From NCBI RefSeq assembly GCF_004187715.1, contig NZ_QZWF01000011.1:157445-221444 (forward strand): a DNA stretch of 64,000 nt, written 5' to 3'. The stretch comes from Streptomyces sp. F001. Its GTDB lineage: Bacteria; Actinomycetota; Actinomycetes; Streptomycetales; Streptomycetaceae. Position 1 is the first letter of the stretch. Every line of letters begins with the position of its first letter. Positions 1 to 9,074 of the stretch are shown piece by piece. The position numbers were made by a program, and so were the translations under genes. The notes beneath the pieces were generated by a model that had not been told where the DNA came from, made no database searches, and saw only the letters and a list, made by a program, of their open reading frames with translations.

Positions 1-3000
1 ACGACCTGCGGAGCGGCGTCGGCGAGGATGTACTCCAGCCGTTCGTCCGGGTAGGCCAGGTCCAGCGGCACGTACGCGCCGCCCGCGCTGACGATCGCGA
101 CCAGGGCGACCACCTGCTCGACGGAGCGCGGGACGGCGACGGCGACCCGCTTGCCGGGCCCGACACCGGCCGCGCGCAGGGCCGAGGCCAACTCCTTCTT
201 CGCGTCTGCCAGTTCGCCGTAGGTCAGGGACCGGGTCCCGCCGTCGAGACCGCACTGTGTGACGGCGGTGGCGGCCGGGTCGCGGTGCGCGGCGGCGTCG
301 AACAGTCCGCCCAAGGTCGTCGGGAGGATCCGCGCGGGTCGCCCGGCGTTCCCGGGCCCCAGGTCGTCGACCTGGACGTCCGGCCGGGTGAGCAGGCCGG
401 TGAGGGTCGAGGTGAACGTACGCAGGATCTCCCGGACGCTTGTCTCCCCCAACAGCTCACCGTCGTAGATCAGGTTGAAGCGCGGACGACCGTCGACCGC
501 CCGCTCCACCACCAGCGTCAACGGGTAGTGCGGAGCGCCCTCGTTCACGATGTCGGTGATGACCAGCTCATCGCCGGACCCCCGCAGACCGTCCACATCG
601 GTCGCGACGTCAAACACCACCAGGGTGTCGAACAGGGGGCCACCGGCGCCGGCCTGGCGGCCGATCCTGGCCAGCGAGACATGCTGGTGCGACAGTACCG
701 CGCTCTGGTGCTCCCGTACCGAGGCAAGCAGGTCACTGGAAGTGGTCGTACCGGTCCAACGAGCTCGTACGGGGATCGTGTTGATGAACAGACCCACCAT
801 GTCCTCGATACCGGGCACCTCCGCGTCGCGCCCGGACACCGTGGAGCCGAACACCACGTCCCTGCTGTGCAGGATGCCGCCCAGCGTCACCGCCCAGGCG
901 CTGTGCACGGCCACGCTCAGCGGCACGCCGGCCGACCGGGCGGCCGCGTCGATGTCGTCCGCCGGCTCCACGGCGGTGTCGGCGAACCGGTCGGACGGGG
1001 TGTGTCCCTCGGCGACCAGCGAAGGGCCCGGCAGGTCAGCGAGTTGCTCGCGCCACACCCGGGCGCTCTCGTCCTCGTCGCGGCCGGCCAGCCAGCGTAC
1101 GTAGTCGGGGAAGCCGCCGACGGGGTAGATGCTCCCCGGCGCGTGGTACTCGGCCAGCAGCGCGTGGAGCATCGGTGGCACCGACCAGCCGTCGGCGATG
1201 ATGTGGTGCACGGTCTGCACCAGGACGTTCCGGCCGGAGCCTGCGCGAAGGAGCGTGTACCGCATCAGCGGGCCGGTGGCCAGGTCGAACCCGGCGCGGC
1301 GGTCCCGCTCGGCGTAGTCGCGTATCTCGTCGTCGGTGATGCCGGGGCGGTCCAGCGTGGTGAACGGCGCCTCCACACCGTTCTCCAGTACGGAGACCAC
1401 ACGGCCGTCGGCGAGGGCCACGAACCGCGCGGCCAGGTTCGGGTACAGCGTGAGCAACCGGGTGGCCGCCGCCGCGAGCCGGTCGGGGTCCACCTCTCCG
1501 TCCAGCGTCAGCAGTTGCTGCTCGACGTAGGCGCCCGCCGAGTCGTCGTCGAAGACGGAGTGGAAGTACAGGCCCTCCTGCAGCGGGGTCAGCGGCAGGA
1601 TGTCCCGAAGCCGGGGGCCGTCCAGGGCGTCGACATCGGCCTGAGTGAGCGGCACCAGGCCGAAGTCGCTGGGAGAGTGGCCGCCTTGGTCGAGCGCGGC
1701 AAGCCCGGCCAGAGCCACCCGGAAGTACTCGCCGAGGGTCGCGATGTCCTCGTCGGTGAACATCCCGTCGGGCCAGGAGATGGTGGTGACCAGCTCGTAC
1801 TCGCCACTCGCCGCGGGTTCGGCGATCGCGTTGAACTCCAGGGGACGCGGCAGGCGCATCCTCGGGTCGCGCTTCTCGCCCAACTGACCTGTGGTACCCG
1901 CAAGTTGCCAGTCCCCGGAGGCGCCCGCATCGAAGCGGCCGAGGTAGTTGAACAGCACCTGCGGTGCGGGCGCGTCGAACTCGGTGTGGGTCAGGTACCG
2001 CAGGGCACCGTAGGAGACGCCGTTGTCCGGAACTCGGGCGAGGTCCTCCTTGACCGCCTTGAGCGCGGCGGCCAGATACTCGGGAGCCGTGAAGTCGGCC
2101 GCTGCGCCGGGGTCCACGGTCACCGGGAACAAGGTGGTGAACCAGCCCACGGTCCGCGACAGTTCCGGCTCGAAGCCGGCGGTGCCCGCCACGAACCGTC
2201 CTTCGCGGCCGTGGCCCTCGAGTTCGATGTGCGCGAACGTCTGGTCCTGCCCGAGGTCACGGCGCCATCGGGCGAGGGTGACGGCGAGCGCGGTGAGCAG
2301 GACGTCGTTGACGCCCGCGTGGAACTTCGCGGGGATCTCACCCAGCAGCGCGGCCGTGACCTCGGGACCGACCGAGACGGTCCGCAGCCGCTCCCGCGCG
2401 ACGGTGTCGGCTTCGGACAGCGCGCGCCTGCCCACCGGCCCGTCCGCTCCCGGCAGGGGACGCCAGTAGTAGGCGCTGTCCGCGTCGAACGCCGCACGTT
2501 CCAGCAGCTGCGTCCAGCGCCGGAACGACGTGCCCACCAGGGGCAGCTCGATCGGCGCGCCTGAGGCGAACTGCCGCCATGCCGTGGCCAGGTCCTCCAT
2601 CAGGACCCGCCAGGACACACCGTCGATCACCACGTGATGGGCGGCCAGGACCAGCTGCCGTGCCTCACGGCGCCATACGGCCCGCAGCATCACGCCGCCC
2701 GCCGGGTCCAGCCCTTCGGTGGCGAGCGCGACGCACTCCTCGACCGGGCCGTCGCTCTCCTGCCACCCCGCGACGGCCTGGTCCGCCTCCGGGATGTCGA
2801 AGCTCCAGTGGTCACCGCGCACCAGCGTGGCGCGCAGCATGTCGTGCCGCCGGACCACGGCGGCGAGAATCGCGTCGAGCGCGTCGGTGGTCAGGTCCGC
2901 CGGGGTGTTCAGCACCACCGACTGCACGAAGCCGTCGATCGCGTCCGTGGTCTCGCCGAGCCACTGCACGATGGGCGAGCCCACGACGGAACCGGTCGCA

Positions 3001-5180
3001 ACATCGCCGTGGTCCACGGTGGAGACGTCCTCACGGCTCGCCACCGCCGCCAGCGCCCCCACGGTGCTGTGGGCGAAGACCTGCCGTGCCGTGACGTAGA
3101 GGCCGGCGTCGCGCAGCGCGCTCAGCAGCGAGATCGCCAGAATGCTGTCTCCGCCGAGCTGGAAGAAGTCCTGGTCGACGCCGACCTCTTCGAGCCGCAG
3201 CACGGACGCGACCGCCGCGCACACCGCGCGCTCGTTCTCGGTGGTGGGCCGGACGAGCGAGCCCGTCCCGACGGCAGGCTCGGGCAGCGCGTTCCGGTCG
3301 AGCTTGCCGTTCGCGGTGAGCGGGAACTCCGTCATCACGACGATGTGGGCGGGCACCATGTACTCGACCATGTGCTCGGCGGCCCACGTCCTGACCTCGT
3401 CCGCCCGCAGGTCCTCGCTGCCTGCGGCCGGGATCACGTATCCCACGAGGTAGGTGCCCCCGGCCGCGTTCTTCTTCGCGACGACGCAGGTGTGGCGTAC
3501 CCCGGGGTGCTCCGCGAGACCGACCTCGACGTCCTCGATCTCCAGCCGCATACCGCGGATCTTGATCTGGTTGTCGGCCCGGCCGAGGAAGTCCAGCGAC
3601 CCGTCCGGATCGAACCGGGCGAGGTCACCGGTCCGGTACAGCCGGGAACCGTCGTTCGCGAAGGGGTTCGCGACGAAGCGGGACGCCGTCAGGCCGGGCG
3701 CACCCACGTACCCCCGCCCCAGGAGGAAGCCGCCCACGTACAGCTCGCCGCCGACCCCGACGGGGACCGGGCGCAGCTCGTCGTCGAGCACGTACAGCTG
3801 GGTGTTGGGATTGGCCTTGCCGATCGATGTCGACAGGCGTTCCGCCGCCCCCCGGTAGATGACGTGCGAGACGCCGATCGTCGTCTCGGCCGGGCCGTAG
3901 CCGTGGTACATGGGGATGTCGAGCTTGGTGCGGAACCGCTCGTACAGCTCGGGGGTCAGCACCTCGCCGCCGCACCACACGTGCCGCAGGCTGCCCAGCC
4001 GTCCGGAGTCGCCCGCGATCTCCAGCAGCACGTCCAGCATGGACGACACCAGGTACGTGAAGGTGACGCGCTGTTCGGCGATCACGCTGAGCAGGTGGTG
4101 CGGGTCGCGTTCGCCGCCGGGCCGCAGGACCACCAGCCGGGCGCCGGACACCAGCGGCAGGAAGATCTCGTTGATGGAGATGTCGAAGGACAGCGGCGCC
4201 TTGAACAGCGACGCGTCGTGGTGACCGAAGCCCAGGATCTCGCCCACCTGCCACAGCAGGCGCTCGCTGATCGCCTCGTGCCGGATCATCGCGCCCTTGG
4301 GCCGCCCGGTCGAACCGGATGTGAAGATCACGTAGGCCAGGGCGTCGCCGAGGACGGTGGCCTCGGTCCCCTCGGTCGGGTAGGAGCCGAACCGCCAGTC
4401 GCCCAGGTCGACGGCCACGGCTTCCGGTTCAGCCGGGTCGTGCTCGCCCGAGGCGTTGAGCTGCACCACGACCCGGGCGTCCTCGATGACGACGGCTCGG
4501 CGCGCGGCGGGCCACTGCGGATCGAGCGGCACGAACGCGCACCCCGCCTGGAGCACGGCGAGCAGCCCGATCACCATGTCGGCGGAGCGGCTCAGTGAGA
4601 TACCGACGACCTGTTCGGCGGTGAGCCCGCGTTCGAGCAGATGGTGGGCCAACTGGCTGGAGAGTTCGGCCGCCTGACGATAGGTCAGTGTCCGGTGCTC
4701 GTCGACGACGGCGACGGCGTCCGGCCTGGTCCGCGCCTGCTCGCGGAACATCTCCACAATGGTCGGGCGGACCCGGTCGGCCCGGGTGTCGTTCCACTCG
4801 GCCAGGGCCTCGAGCCTCGCCGCCACCCCGGACGGGCCGATGGTGCCGATGGGCCGGTCCGGGAAGTCGGAAAGGTCGTCCAGCGCGAGCTGCGCCTCGG
4901 CAGCCACCACACCTTCCGGGACGGTGATGCTCCGGCCGTTAGCGCCGACCTCCCAACCGCCGAGCCCGGCACCGCCGTTGTCGACCCACGCGAGGACGTC
5001 GGCGAACAGCGTGCCGGGGGTGAGGTCGATGCCGTCGGGACTCCGGCCCGTCGCCCAGTACGACAGCCCGACGGCGCATGCTTCGGTGATGGTCCGGTCG
5101 GAGAAGTCGCCGGTCCGCCGGCGTACGTCGGCCAGGCGCGCGGGAGTAAGCCGTACGAGACGAGTGCTCGGTTCCATCAT
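1..5180 (-). CDS. cchH: Coelichelin-type non-ribosomal peptide synthetase (3' end beyond window)
   Basis: Modular synthetase assembling the hydroxamate siderophore coelichelin in the cytoplasm; only about the first 1727 residues are visible. Order read from the sequence: a short N-terminal region, adenylation domain 1 (about residues 130-620), carrier protein with GGDS serine near residue 679, epimerisation domain with HHVVIDGVSW near residue 850, condensation domain with HHIIADGWS near residue 1325, and the start of adenylation domain 2. The ten specificity residues of A1 read D, I, N, Y, W, G, G, I, G, K. This is the code I recall for the formyl-hydroxyornithine domain of CchH, and the A-PCP-E-C-A order also fits. 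Start is one of two adjacent ATGs (5180 or 5177), preceded by GAGG. It is the last visible gene of the cch run and has an iron-box-like site upstream. Carrier and later modules of the remainder are not in view. Confidence 0.93.
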   Translation of the reverse strand, partial: MMEPSTRLVRLTPARLADVRRRTGDFSDRTITEACAVGLSYWATGRSPDGIDLTPGTLFADVLAWVDNGGAGLGGWEVGANGRSITVPEGVVAAEAQLALDDLSDFPDRPIGTIGPSGVAARLEALAEWNDTRADRVRPTIVEMFREQARTRPDAVAVVDEHRTLTYRQAAELSSQLAHHLLERGLTAEQVVGISLSRSADMVIGLLAVLQAGCAFVPLDPQWPAARRAVVIEDARVVVQLNASGEHDPAEPEAVAVDLGDWRFGSYPTEGTEATVLGDALAYVIFTSGSTGRPKGAMIRHEAISERLLWQVGEILGFGHHDASLFKAPLSFDISINEIFLPLVSGARLVVLRPGGERDPHHLLSVIAEQRVTFTYLVSSMLDVLLEIAGDSGRLGSLRHVWCGGEVLTPELYERFRTKLDIPMYHGYGPAETTIGVSHVIYRGAAERLSTSIGKANPNTQLYVLDDELRPVPVGVGGELYVGGFLLGRGYVGAPGLTASRFVANPFANDGSRLYRTGDLARFDPDGSLDFLGRADNQIKIRGMRLEIEDVEVGLAEHPGVRHTCVVAKKNAAGGTYLVGYVIPAAGSEDLRADEVRTWAAEHMVEYMVPAHIVVMTEFPLTANGKLDRNALPEPAVGTGSLVRPTTENERAVCAAVASVLRLEEVGVDQDFFQLGGDSILAISLLSALRDAGLYVTARQVFAHSTVGALAAVASREDVSTVDHGDVATGSVVGSPIVQWLGETTDAIDGFVQSVVLNTPADLTTDALDAILAAVVRRHDMLRATLVRGDHWSFDIPEADQAVAGWQESDGPVEECVALATEGLDPAGGVMLRAVWRREARQLVLAAHHVVIDGVSWRVLMEDLATAWRQFASGAPIELPLVGTSFRRWTQLLERAAFDADSAYYWRPLPGADGPVGRRALSEADTVARERLRTVSVGPEVTAALLGEIPAKFHAGVNDVLLTALAVTLARWRRDLGQDQTFAHIELEGHGREGRFVAGTAGFEPELSRTVGWFTTLFPVTVDPGAAADFTAPEYLAAALKAVKEDLARVPDNGVSYGALRYLTHTEFDAPAPQVLFNYLGRFDAGASGDWQLAGTTGQLGEKRDPRMRLPRPLEFNAIAEPAASGEYELVTTISWPDGMFTDEDIATLGEYFRVALAGLAALDQGGHSPSDFGLVPLTQADVDALDGPRLRDILPLTPLQEGLYFHSVFDDDSAGAYVEQQLLTLDGEVDPDRLAAAATRLLTLYPNLAARFVALADGRVVSVLENGVEAPFTTLDRPGITDDEIRDYAERDRRAGFDLATGPLMRYTLLRAGSGRNVLVQTVHHIIADGWSVPPMLHALLAEYHAPGSIYPVGGFPDYVRWLAGRDEDESARVWREQLADLPGPSLVAEGHTPSDRFADTAVEPADDIDAAARSAGVPLSVAVHSAWAVTLGGILHSRDVVFGSTVSGRDAEVPGIEDMVGLFINTIPVRARWTGTTTSSDLLASVREHQSAVLSHQHVSLARIGRQAGAGGPLFDTLVVFDVATDVDGLRGSGDELVITDIVNEGAPHYPLTLVVERAVDGRPRFNLIYDGELLGETSVREILRTFTSTLTGLLTRPDVQVDDLGPGNAGRPARILPTTLGGLFDAAAHRDPAATAVTQCGLDGGTRSLTYGELADAKKELASALRAAGVGPGKRVAVAVPRSVEQVVALVAIVSAGGAYVPLDLAYPDERLEYILADAAPQV

Positions 5181-5224
5181 CGAAGCCTCAGCATCCCTTC
5201 CAAGGAATGAAAGTAAGCTCTCAC

Positions 5225-5243
5225 CTGAATTAGGGTTACCTAA
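5225..5243 (-). promoter_or_regulatory. Iron-box-like operator upstream of cchH
   Basis: Read on the minus strand this is TTAGGTAACCCTAATTCAG, which keeps the TTAGGT and central CTAA of the DmdR/IdeR consensus TTAGGTTAGGCTAACCTAA but is weak in the right half. It overlaps the stop codon of the preceding exporter gene. A second partial match (AGGTGAG, then GCTTACTT) follows a few bases closer to cchH. Together they suggest an iron-repressed internal promoter for the synthetase. Confidence 0.5.
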
Positions 5244-7027
5244 CTGCCTTCTCGCCAGGCCCGCCACAGTCGCGCATACCGGCCGCCCAGAGCCACCAAC
5301 TCCTCGTGCGTTCCCTGCTCCACGACGCGCCCCGCGTCCAGCACGGCGATCCGGTCCGCCGCCATCGCCTGGGTCAGCCGGTGCGCCACGAACAACGTGG
5401 TCCGGCCCTGGCACGCGGCCAGCACGGCCCGCTCCAGCTCGGCGGCGCCCTCGCTGCCCGCCTCCGCCGTCGACTCGTCGAGCACCACCACCGGCGAACG
5501 ACCCAACACCAGCCTGGCCAGGGCGATCTGGGCGACCTTGGTGACGTCCAGGCGCTCACCGCCCTCGCCGACCAGGGTGTTCAGCCCCTCGGGCAGCGCG
5601 TCGACCCACTCGTCGGCGCCGACCGTGCGCAGCGCACCCATCAGCTCGGCGTCGGTCGCTTCCGGCGCGGCCAGCCGCAGGTCGTCGGCGAGCGGACCGG
5701 AGAACACATGCGTCTCCTGCGTCAGGATGCTCACCAAGGCCCGCGCCCCGGCCTCGTCCAGACCGGCGAGGTCGGTCGACCCGACACGCACCGATCCGGC
5801 CTGCGGGGTTCCGATGCCCGCGATCAGCGCGGCCAGGGTCGTCTTGCCCGCGCCCGTCGCCCCCACCAGGGCGAGCGAACCACCGGCCGGGATCGTCAGG
5901 TCGACGTCCTTCAGGACCGGCTCGTCGGTGCCGGGGTAACGGAACGTCAGCCCCTCCACCGTCACCGGGAACGGCCCTGCGTGCGCCGACGCGACGGACG
6001 CGTCGCCCACCAGCCGGTCCTCCGCGTCCTCCCCCAGGACCCCGACCAGCCGGGTCAGGCTCGCGCCCGACTTCTGCGCCTCGTCGAAGGTGAACATGAT
6101 GAGGCCCAGCGGGGTGAACAGCCGGTGGAACAGCAGCGGGGCCGCCGACACCTCGCCCAGGCTGGCGGCATCGGCCTCCAACAGGGCGTACCCCACCACG
6201 AGGATGAGGACCAGCCCGATGAACTCGGCGCGGTTCTCCCTGCCGACGAACCGGCCGAAGAACCGGAACACCTCGATACCGAGGTTGCGCACCCGCCACG
6301 ACTCAGCCGTGACCTTCTCGCGGAAGGCCTCCTCGAGGCGGTACGCCCGGACCGTGTCGATCCCGTCCAGACCGCTGATCAACGCCTGCGCACGGTCGGC
6401 CTGGGCCAGCCGCTGCTTCCGGTAGAGCGGGGCGGACCGGGGGAGATACCAGCGCAGGGCCAGCGCGTACGCGGGCAGCGCGGCGGCGCCCGCCAGGCCG
6501 AGCCGCCAGTCCAGTCCGAACATGCCGACCGTGGCGATGGCAACCAGCACTCCCGCCGAGAACACCGTGGGAACGGCCGTGCGGATGCCCTTGGAGATGA
6601 CGGCCACATCGTCACCGACCCGGGAGAGCACGTCTCCGCGGCCGACCTGCTCGATCCGTGCGCTCGGCATCCCCAGCACCGCCCGGACGGCGCCTTCACG
6701 CAGCCGCGCGAGCAGATCCGCGCCCAGCCGCCCGATCAGGTACGTCGACACCGCGGTGGCCGCCGCGCCGAGCAGCGCGGCGGCCGCCATCAGGGCCCCG
6801 ATCGTGACCAGGACCGACTGCGATGCGCCCTCGACCACCCCGTCGACCACTCGGCCGAGCAGGAGCACCGGGAGCACCTGGAGCGCCGCCCCGGCCACCG
6901 TGGTGAGCACGGTGGCGACCGTCAGCCAGGGCACTTCGCGGCAGTGTGCCGCGGCCCATCGGGTGGCCTCGCGTCCGGTCGCCGTGCGCAGGGTCGCCGG
7001 GGCGACGCGTGTGACGGTGGTGCTCAC
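5240..7027 (-). CDS. cchG: ABC exporter, fused membrane and ATPase domains (siderophore export)
   Basis: A 595-residue half-transporter: about 320 residues of membrane domain followed by a nucleotide-binding domain. The likely role is export of coelichelin or a precursor, inferred from its position between the binding-protein gene and the synthetase. Walker A is GATGAGKTT (lysine 395) and Walker B is VVVLDES (Asp 517, Glu 518), followed by an H-loop histidine in VAHRLT. The usual LSGGQ signature is not present: around residue 492 the sequence reads GGERLDVTKVAQIALARLVL. The start is GTG at 7027, 2 bp after the stop of the lipoprotein gene, so translation is probably coupled. Gene name follows the S. 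coelicolor cluster order as remembered. Confidence 0.85.
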   Translation of the reverse strand: MSTTVTRVAPATLRTATGREATRWAAAHCREVPWLTVATVLTTVAGAALQVLPVLLLGRVVDGVVEGASQSVLVTIGALMAAAALLGAAATAVSTYLIGRLGADLLARLREGAVRAVLGMPSARIEQVGRGDVLSRVGDDVAVISKGIRTAVPTVFSAGVLVAIATVGMFGLDWRLGLAGAAALPAYALALRWYLPRSAPLYRKQRLAQADRAQALISGLDGIDTVRAYRLEEAFREKVTAESWRVRNLGIEVFRFFGRFVGRENRAEFIGLVLILVVGYALLEADAASLGEVSAAPLLFHRLFTPLGLIMFTFDEAQKSGASLTRLVGVLGEDAEDRLVGDASVASAHAGPFPVTVEGLTFRYPGTDEPVLKDVDLTIPAGGSLALVGATGAGKTTLAALIAGIGTPQAGSVRVGSTDLAGLDEAGARALVSILTQETHVFSGPLADDLRLAAPEATDAELMGALRTVGADEWVDALPEGLNTLVGEGGERLDVTKVAQIALARLVLGRSPVVVLDESTAEAGSEGAAELERAVLAACQGRTTLFVAHRLTQAMAADRIAVLDAGRVVEQGTHEELVALGGRYARLWRAWREGS

Positions 7028-7029
7028 AC

Positions 7030-8085
7030 CTACTCGACCGACTTGACGAGTTCGTCGATCGCGTACGGCATGGAGAGCATGGTGCCCTGGGAGATGGCCG
7101 CGCCGACCGCCGGGCCCTCACTGTCCAGCAGGTACGACACCTTGCCGTTCTTCACCGCGTCGAGGTTGGCGAACAGCTCGAACTTCTTCAGCGCGTCCGT
7201 GTCCGCCTTGTCGTTGATGACGAAGATGCGGTCGACGTCGACCAGGTCGATGCGCTCGGGTGAGAGCTTGGTGTAGAAGCTGCCGTCCGCGACCTTGTCG
7301 ATCTCGGTCTGGTATTTGAAGCCGATGCCCGACACCAGCCGGCCGCGCACGTCGGTGGAGGTGAACGGCGCCACCGAGTCCTCGTACCAGGACAGCGCGA
7401 CGGCGGTCTGGTCCGCGAACTCGGGGTGCGCCTTCTTGGCCTCGTCGAGCTGCCCCTGGATGTCCGCGACCATCTTCTCGCCCTCCTCGGCCTTGCCGAG
7501 TGCCTTGGCGATGTGGAGCGCGTTGTCCTGCCAGGGCGCGCTGAAGGGCTCCTTCTCGGCCTTGGTACGACCCACCGTCGGGGCGATCTTGGAGAGCTTG
7601 TCGTAGGCGGCCTGGTCGATCTCGGAGTAGACCGCGATGATCAGGTCCGGGCGCAGGGCGGCGATCTTCTCGTAGTTGGGGCCGGAGTCACCGTTCTTCA
7701 TGATGACCTCGGGCTTGGTGTCGCCCCACTTGTCCTTCACCCAGGGCCACTGGGTGTTGATGTCGGGGCTCTGGCCCGCCGGGTTCGGGTACTGGTCGGT
7801 CATGCCGACCGGCTTGATGCCGAATGCCAGGACGCTCTGGTCGTCCGTGTAACCGACGGTGACCACCCGCTCGGGAGCCTTGGCGACCTTCGTGGATCCG
7901 AACGCGTGCTCCACGGTGACCGGGAATGCGCCGGCGGCGGTCGAGGTGTTGTCGCCGGCGTTGTCCGCCGAGTCGGACGAGTCGGAACCGCATCCCGCGA
8001 GAAGGCCGACGCCGAGAGTCGCGGCGGACAGTACGGCCGCCAACCGCCGCAACGGCTTCGTACGCGTCGTTCTTGTGAGGAGCAT
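7030..8085 (-). CDS. cchF: Ferric-siderophore-binding lipoprotein
   Basis: Extracytoplasmic solute-binding lipoprotein of the iron-siderophore family (FecB/FhuD type), expected to capture ferric coelichelin and hand it to the CchCD permease. The 351-residue protein begins with a basic stretch and a hydrophobic segment ending in the lipobox LLAGC, giving a lipidated Cys near residue 32, followed by a Ser/Asp-rich linker. ERVVTVGYTDDQSVLAFG and the later LRPDLIIAVYSE are typical of the family. ATG at 8085 is chosen because AAGGGGA lies 6 bp upstream; an upstream in-frame start at 8139 lies too close to the iron box and has no such site. First gene downstream of the strong iron box at 8157-8175. 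Confidence 0.92.
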   Translation of the reverse strand: MLLTRTTRTKPLRRLAAVLSAATLGVGLLAGCGSDSSDSADNAGDNTSTAAGAFPVTVEHAFGSTKVAKAPERVVTVGYTDDQSVLAFGIKPVGMTDQYPNPAGQSPDINTQWPWVKDKWGDTKPEVIMKNGDSGPNYEKIAALRPDLIIAVYSEIDQAAYDKLSKIAPTVGRTKAEKEPFSAPWQDNALHIAKALGKAEEGEKMVADIQGQLDEAKKAHPEFADQTAVALSWYEDSVAPFTSTDVRGRLVSGIGFKYQTEIDKVADGSFYTKLSPERIDLVDVDRIFVINDKADTDALKKFELFANLDAVKNGKVSYLLDSEGPAVGAAISQGTMLSMPYAIDELVKSVE

Positions 8086-8156
8086 CCGGAATCCCCTTGC
8101 TGTCGCGCTGTCCACTACGCCCCGCCTGAGGGCAGGCAAACCGTACCGTGAGCGAG

Positions 8157-8175
8157 TGAGGTTAGCCTAGCCTAA
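8157..8175 (-). promoter_or_regulatory. Iron box upstream of cchF
   Basis: On the minus strand it reads TTAGGCTAGGCTAACCTCA, differing from the DmdR/IdeR iron-box consensus TTAGGTTAGGCTAACCTAA at only two positions. It sits 72 bp before the cchF start and just after cchE, so it should give the lipoprotein-exporter-synthetase part its own iron-repressed promoter. Confidence 0.85.
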
Positions 8176-8196
8176 CTTATGTAACTTCGGAGCGCT

Positions 8197-9036
8197 TCAG
8201 TCGAGTTGGACGTGGGTACGGCCGATCGGCACGATCAGCGGCCGGTCGCCCACCGGGTCGTCGATCACCTTGGCGCGCAGTCCGAACGCCTCGTGCAGCA
8301 ACTCGGCGGTGATCACGTCACGGGGGTGCCCCTGCGCCAGGATCGACCCCTCCCTCATCACGATGAGGTTGTCGCTGTAGCGGGTGGCCAGATTGAGGTC
8401 GTGCAGCACCATGACCACGGTGCACCCCGACTCGTGCAGGTCGTCCACCAGGTCGAGCACGTCGATCGCGTGCGCCAGGTCCAGGTAGGTGGTCGGCTCG
8501 TCCAGCAGGAGCAGGTCGGTGCCCTGGGCCAGGGTCATCGAGATCCAGACGCGCTGGCGCTGCCCGCCGGACAGTGAGTCGACCGGGCGGTCGGCCAGGT
8601 CGGACACCCCGGTCATGGCCAGCGCGCGCTCCACGACGGCGGCGTCGTCCGACGACCACTGCCGCAGCCAGCTCTGGTGCGGATGGCGGCCCCTGGCGAC
8701 CAGGTCGGACACCGTCAGCCCCTCGGGCGCGACCGGTGCCTGGGGCAGCAGGCCGAGCTTCTTCGCCACGTCCCTGGTCCTGAGCCTGCCGATGTCATCG
8801 CCGTCCAGCACGACCGTCCCCTTGGCCGGCTTGAGCAGCCGCGACAGGGTCCGCAACAGGGTCGACTTGCCGCAGCCGTTGGGGCCGATGATCGTGGTGA
8901 TCACCCCTGGCGGGATCGCCACGTCGAGTTCGTCGATGACGGTCCGGGCGCCGTACCCGACCGTGACACCCCTGGCTGCCAGCCGTGCGGCGTCCTCGAC
9001 CCCGGACTCGGTCTTGGTGATGGACTGAGCGACCAC
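8197..9036 (-). CDS. cchE: Ferric-siderophore ABC transporter ATP-binding protein
   Basis: 279-residue ATPase of the FepC/FhuC type that powers uptake of ferric coelichelin with the two permeases encoded upstream. Visible motifs: Walker A GPNGCGKST, Q-loop in LLPQAPVAPEG, signature LSGGQRQR, Walker B LLLLDEPT followed by TYLDL, and the switch histidine in VMVLHDLN. GTG at 9036 has AAGGGGG 6 bp upstream. The 38-bp gap to cchD contains an iron-box-like sequence. Confidence 0.93.
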   Translation of the reverse strand: MVAQSITKTESGVEDAARLAARGVTVGYGARTVIDELDVAIPPGVITTIIGPNGCGKSTLLRTLSRLLKPAKGTVVLDGDDIGRLRTRDVAKKLGLLPQAPVAPEGLTVSDLVARGRHPHQSWLRQWSSDDAAVVERALAMTGVSDLADRPVDSLSGGQRQRVWISMTLAQGTDLLLLDEPTTYLDLAHAIDVLDLVDDLHESGCTVVMVLHDLNLATRYSDNLIVMREGSILAQGHPRDVITAELLHEAFGLRAKVIDDPVGDRPLIVPIGRTHVQLD

Positions 9037-9048
9037 AAGGCCCCCTTA

Positions 9049-9063
9049 TTCAGGCTTGCCTAA
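9049..9063 (-). promoter_or_regulatory. Partial iron box upstream of cchE
   Basis: Minus-strand TTAGGCAAGCCTGAA is an imperfect inverted repeat resembling the central 15 bp of the iron-box consensus. It lies in the 38-bp gap between cchD and cchE, 13 bp before the cchE start, and may add iron control within the operon. Confidence 0.5.
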
Positions 9064-9074
9064 CTTTGTATCAG

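Noticed and set aside
285..2564. Long plus-strand ORF opposite the NRPS
   Set aside because: Arg/Gly/Val-rich translation without family features; it is the antisense shadow of the NRPS, whose domains read cleanly on the minus strand. The same applies to other long plus-strand ORFs opposite cch, GH and SARP genes.
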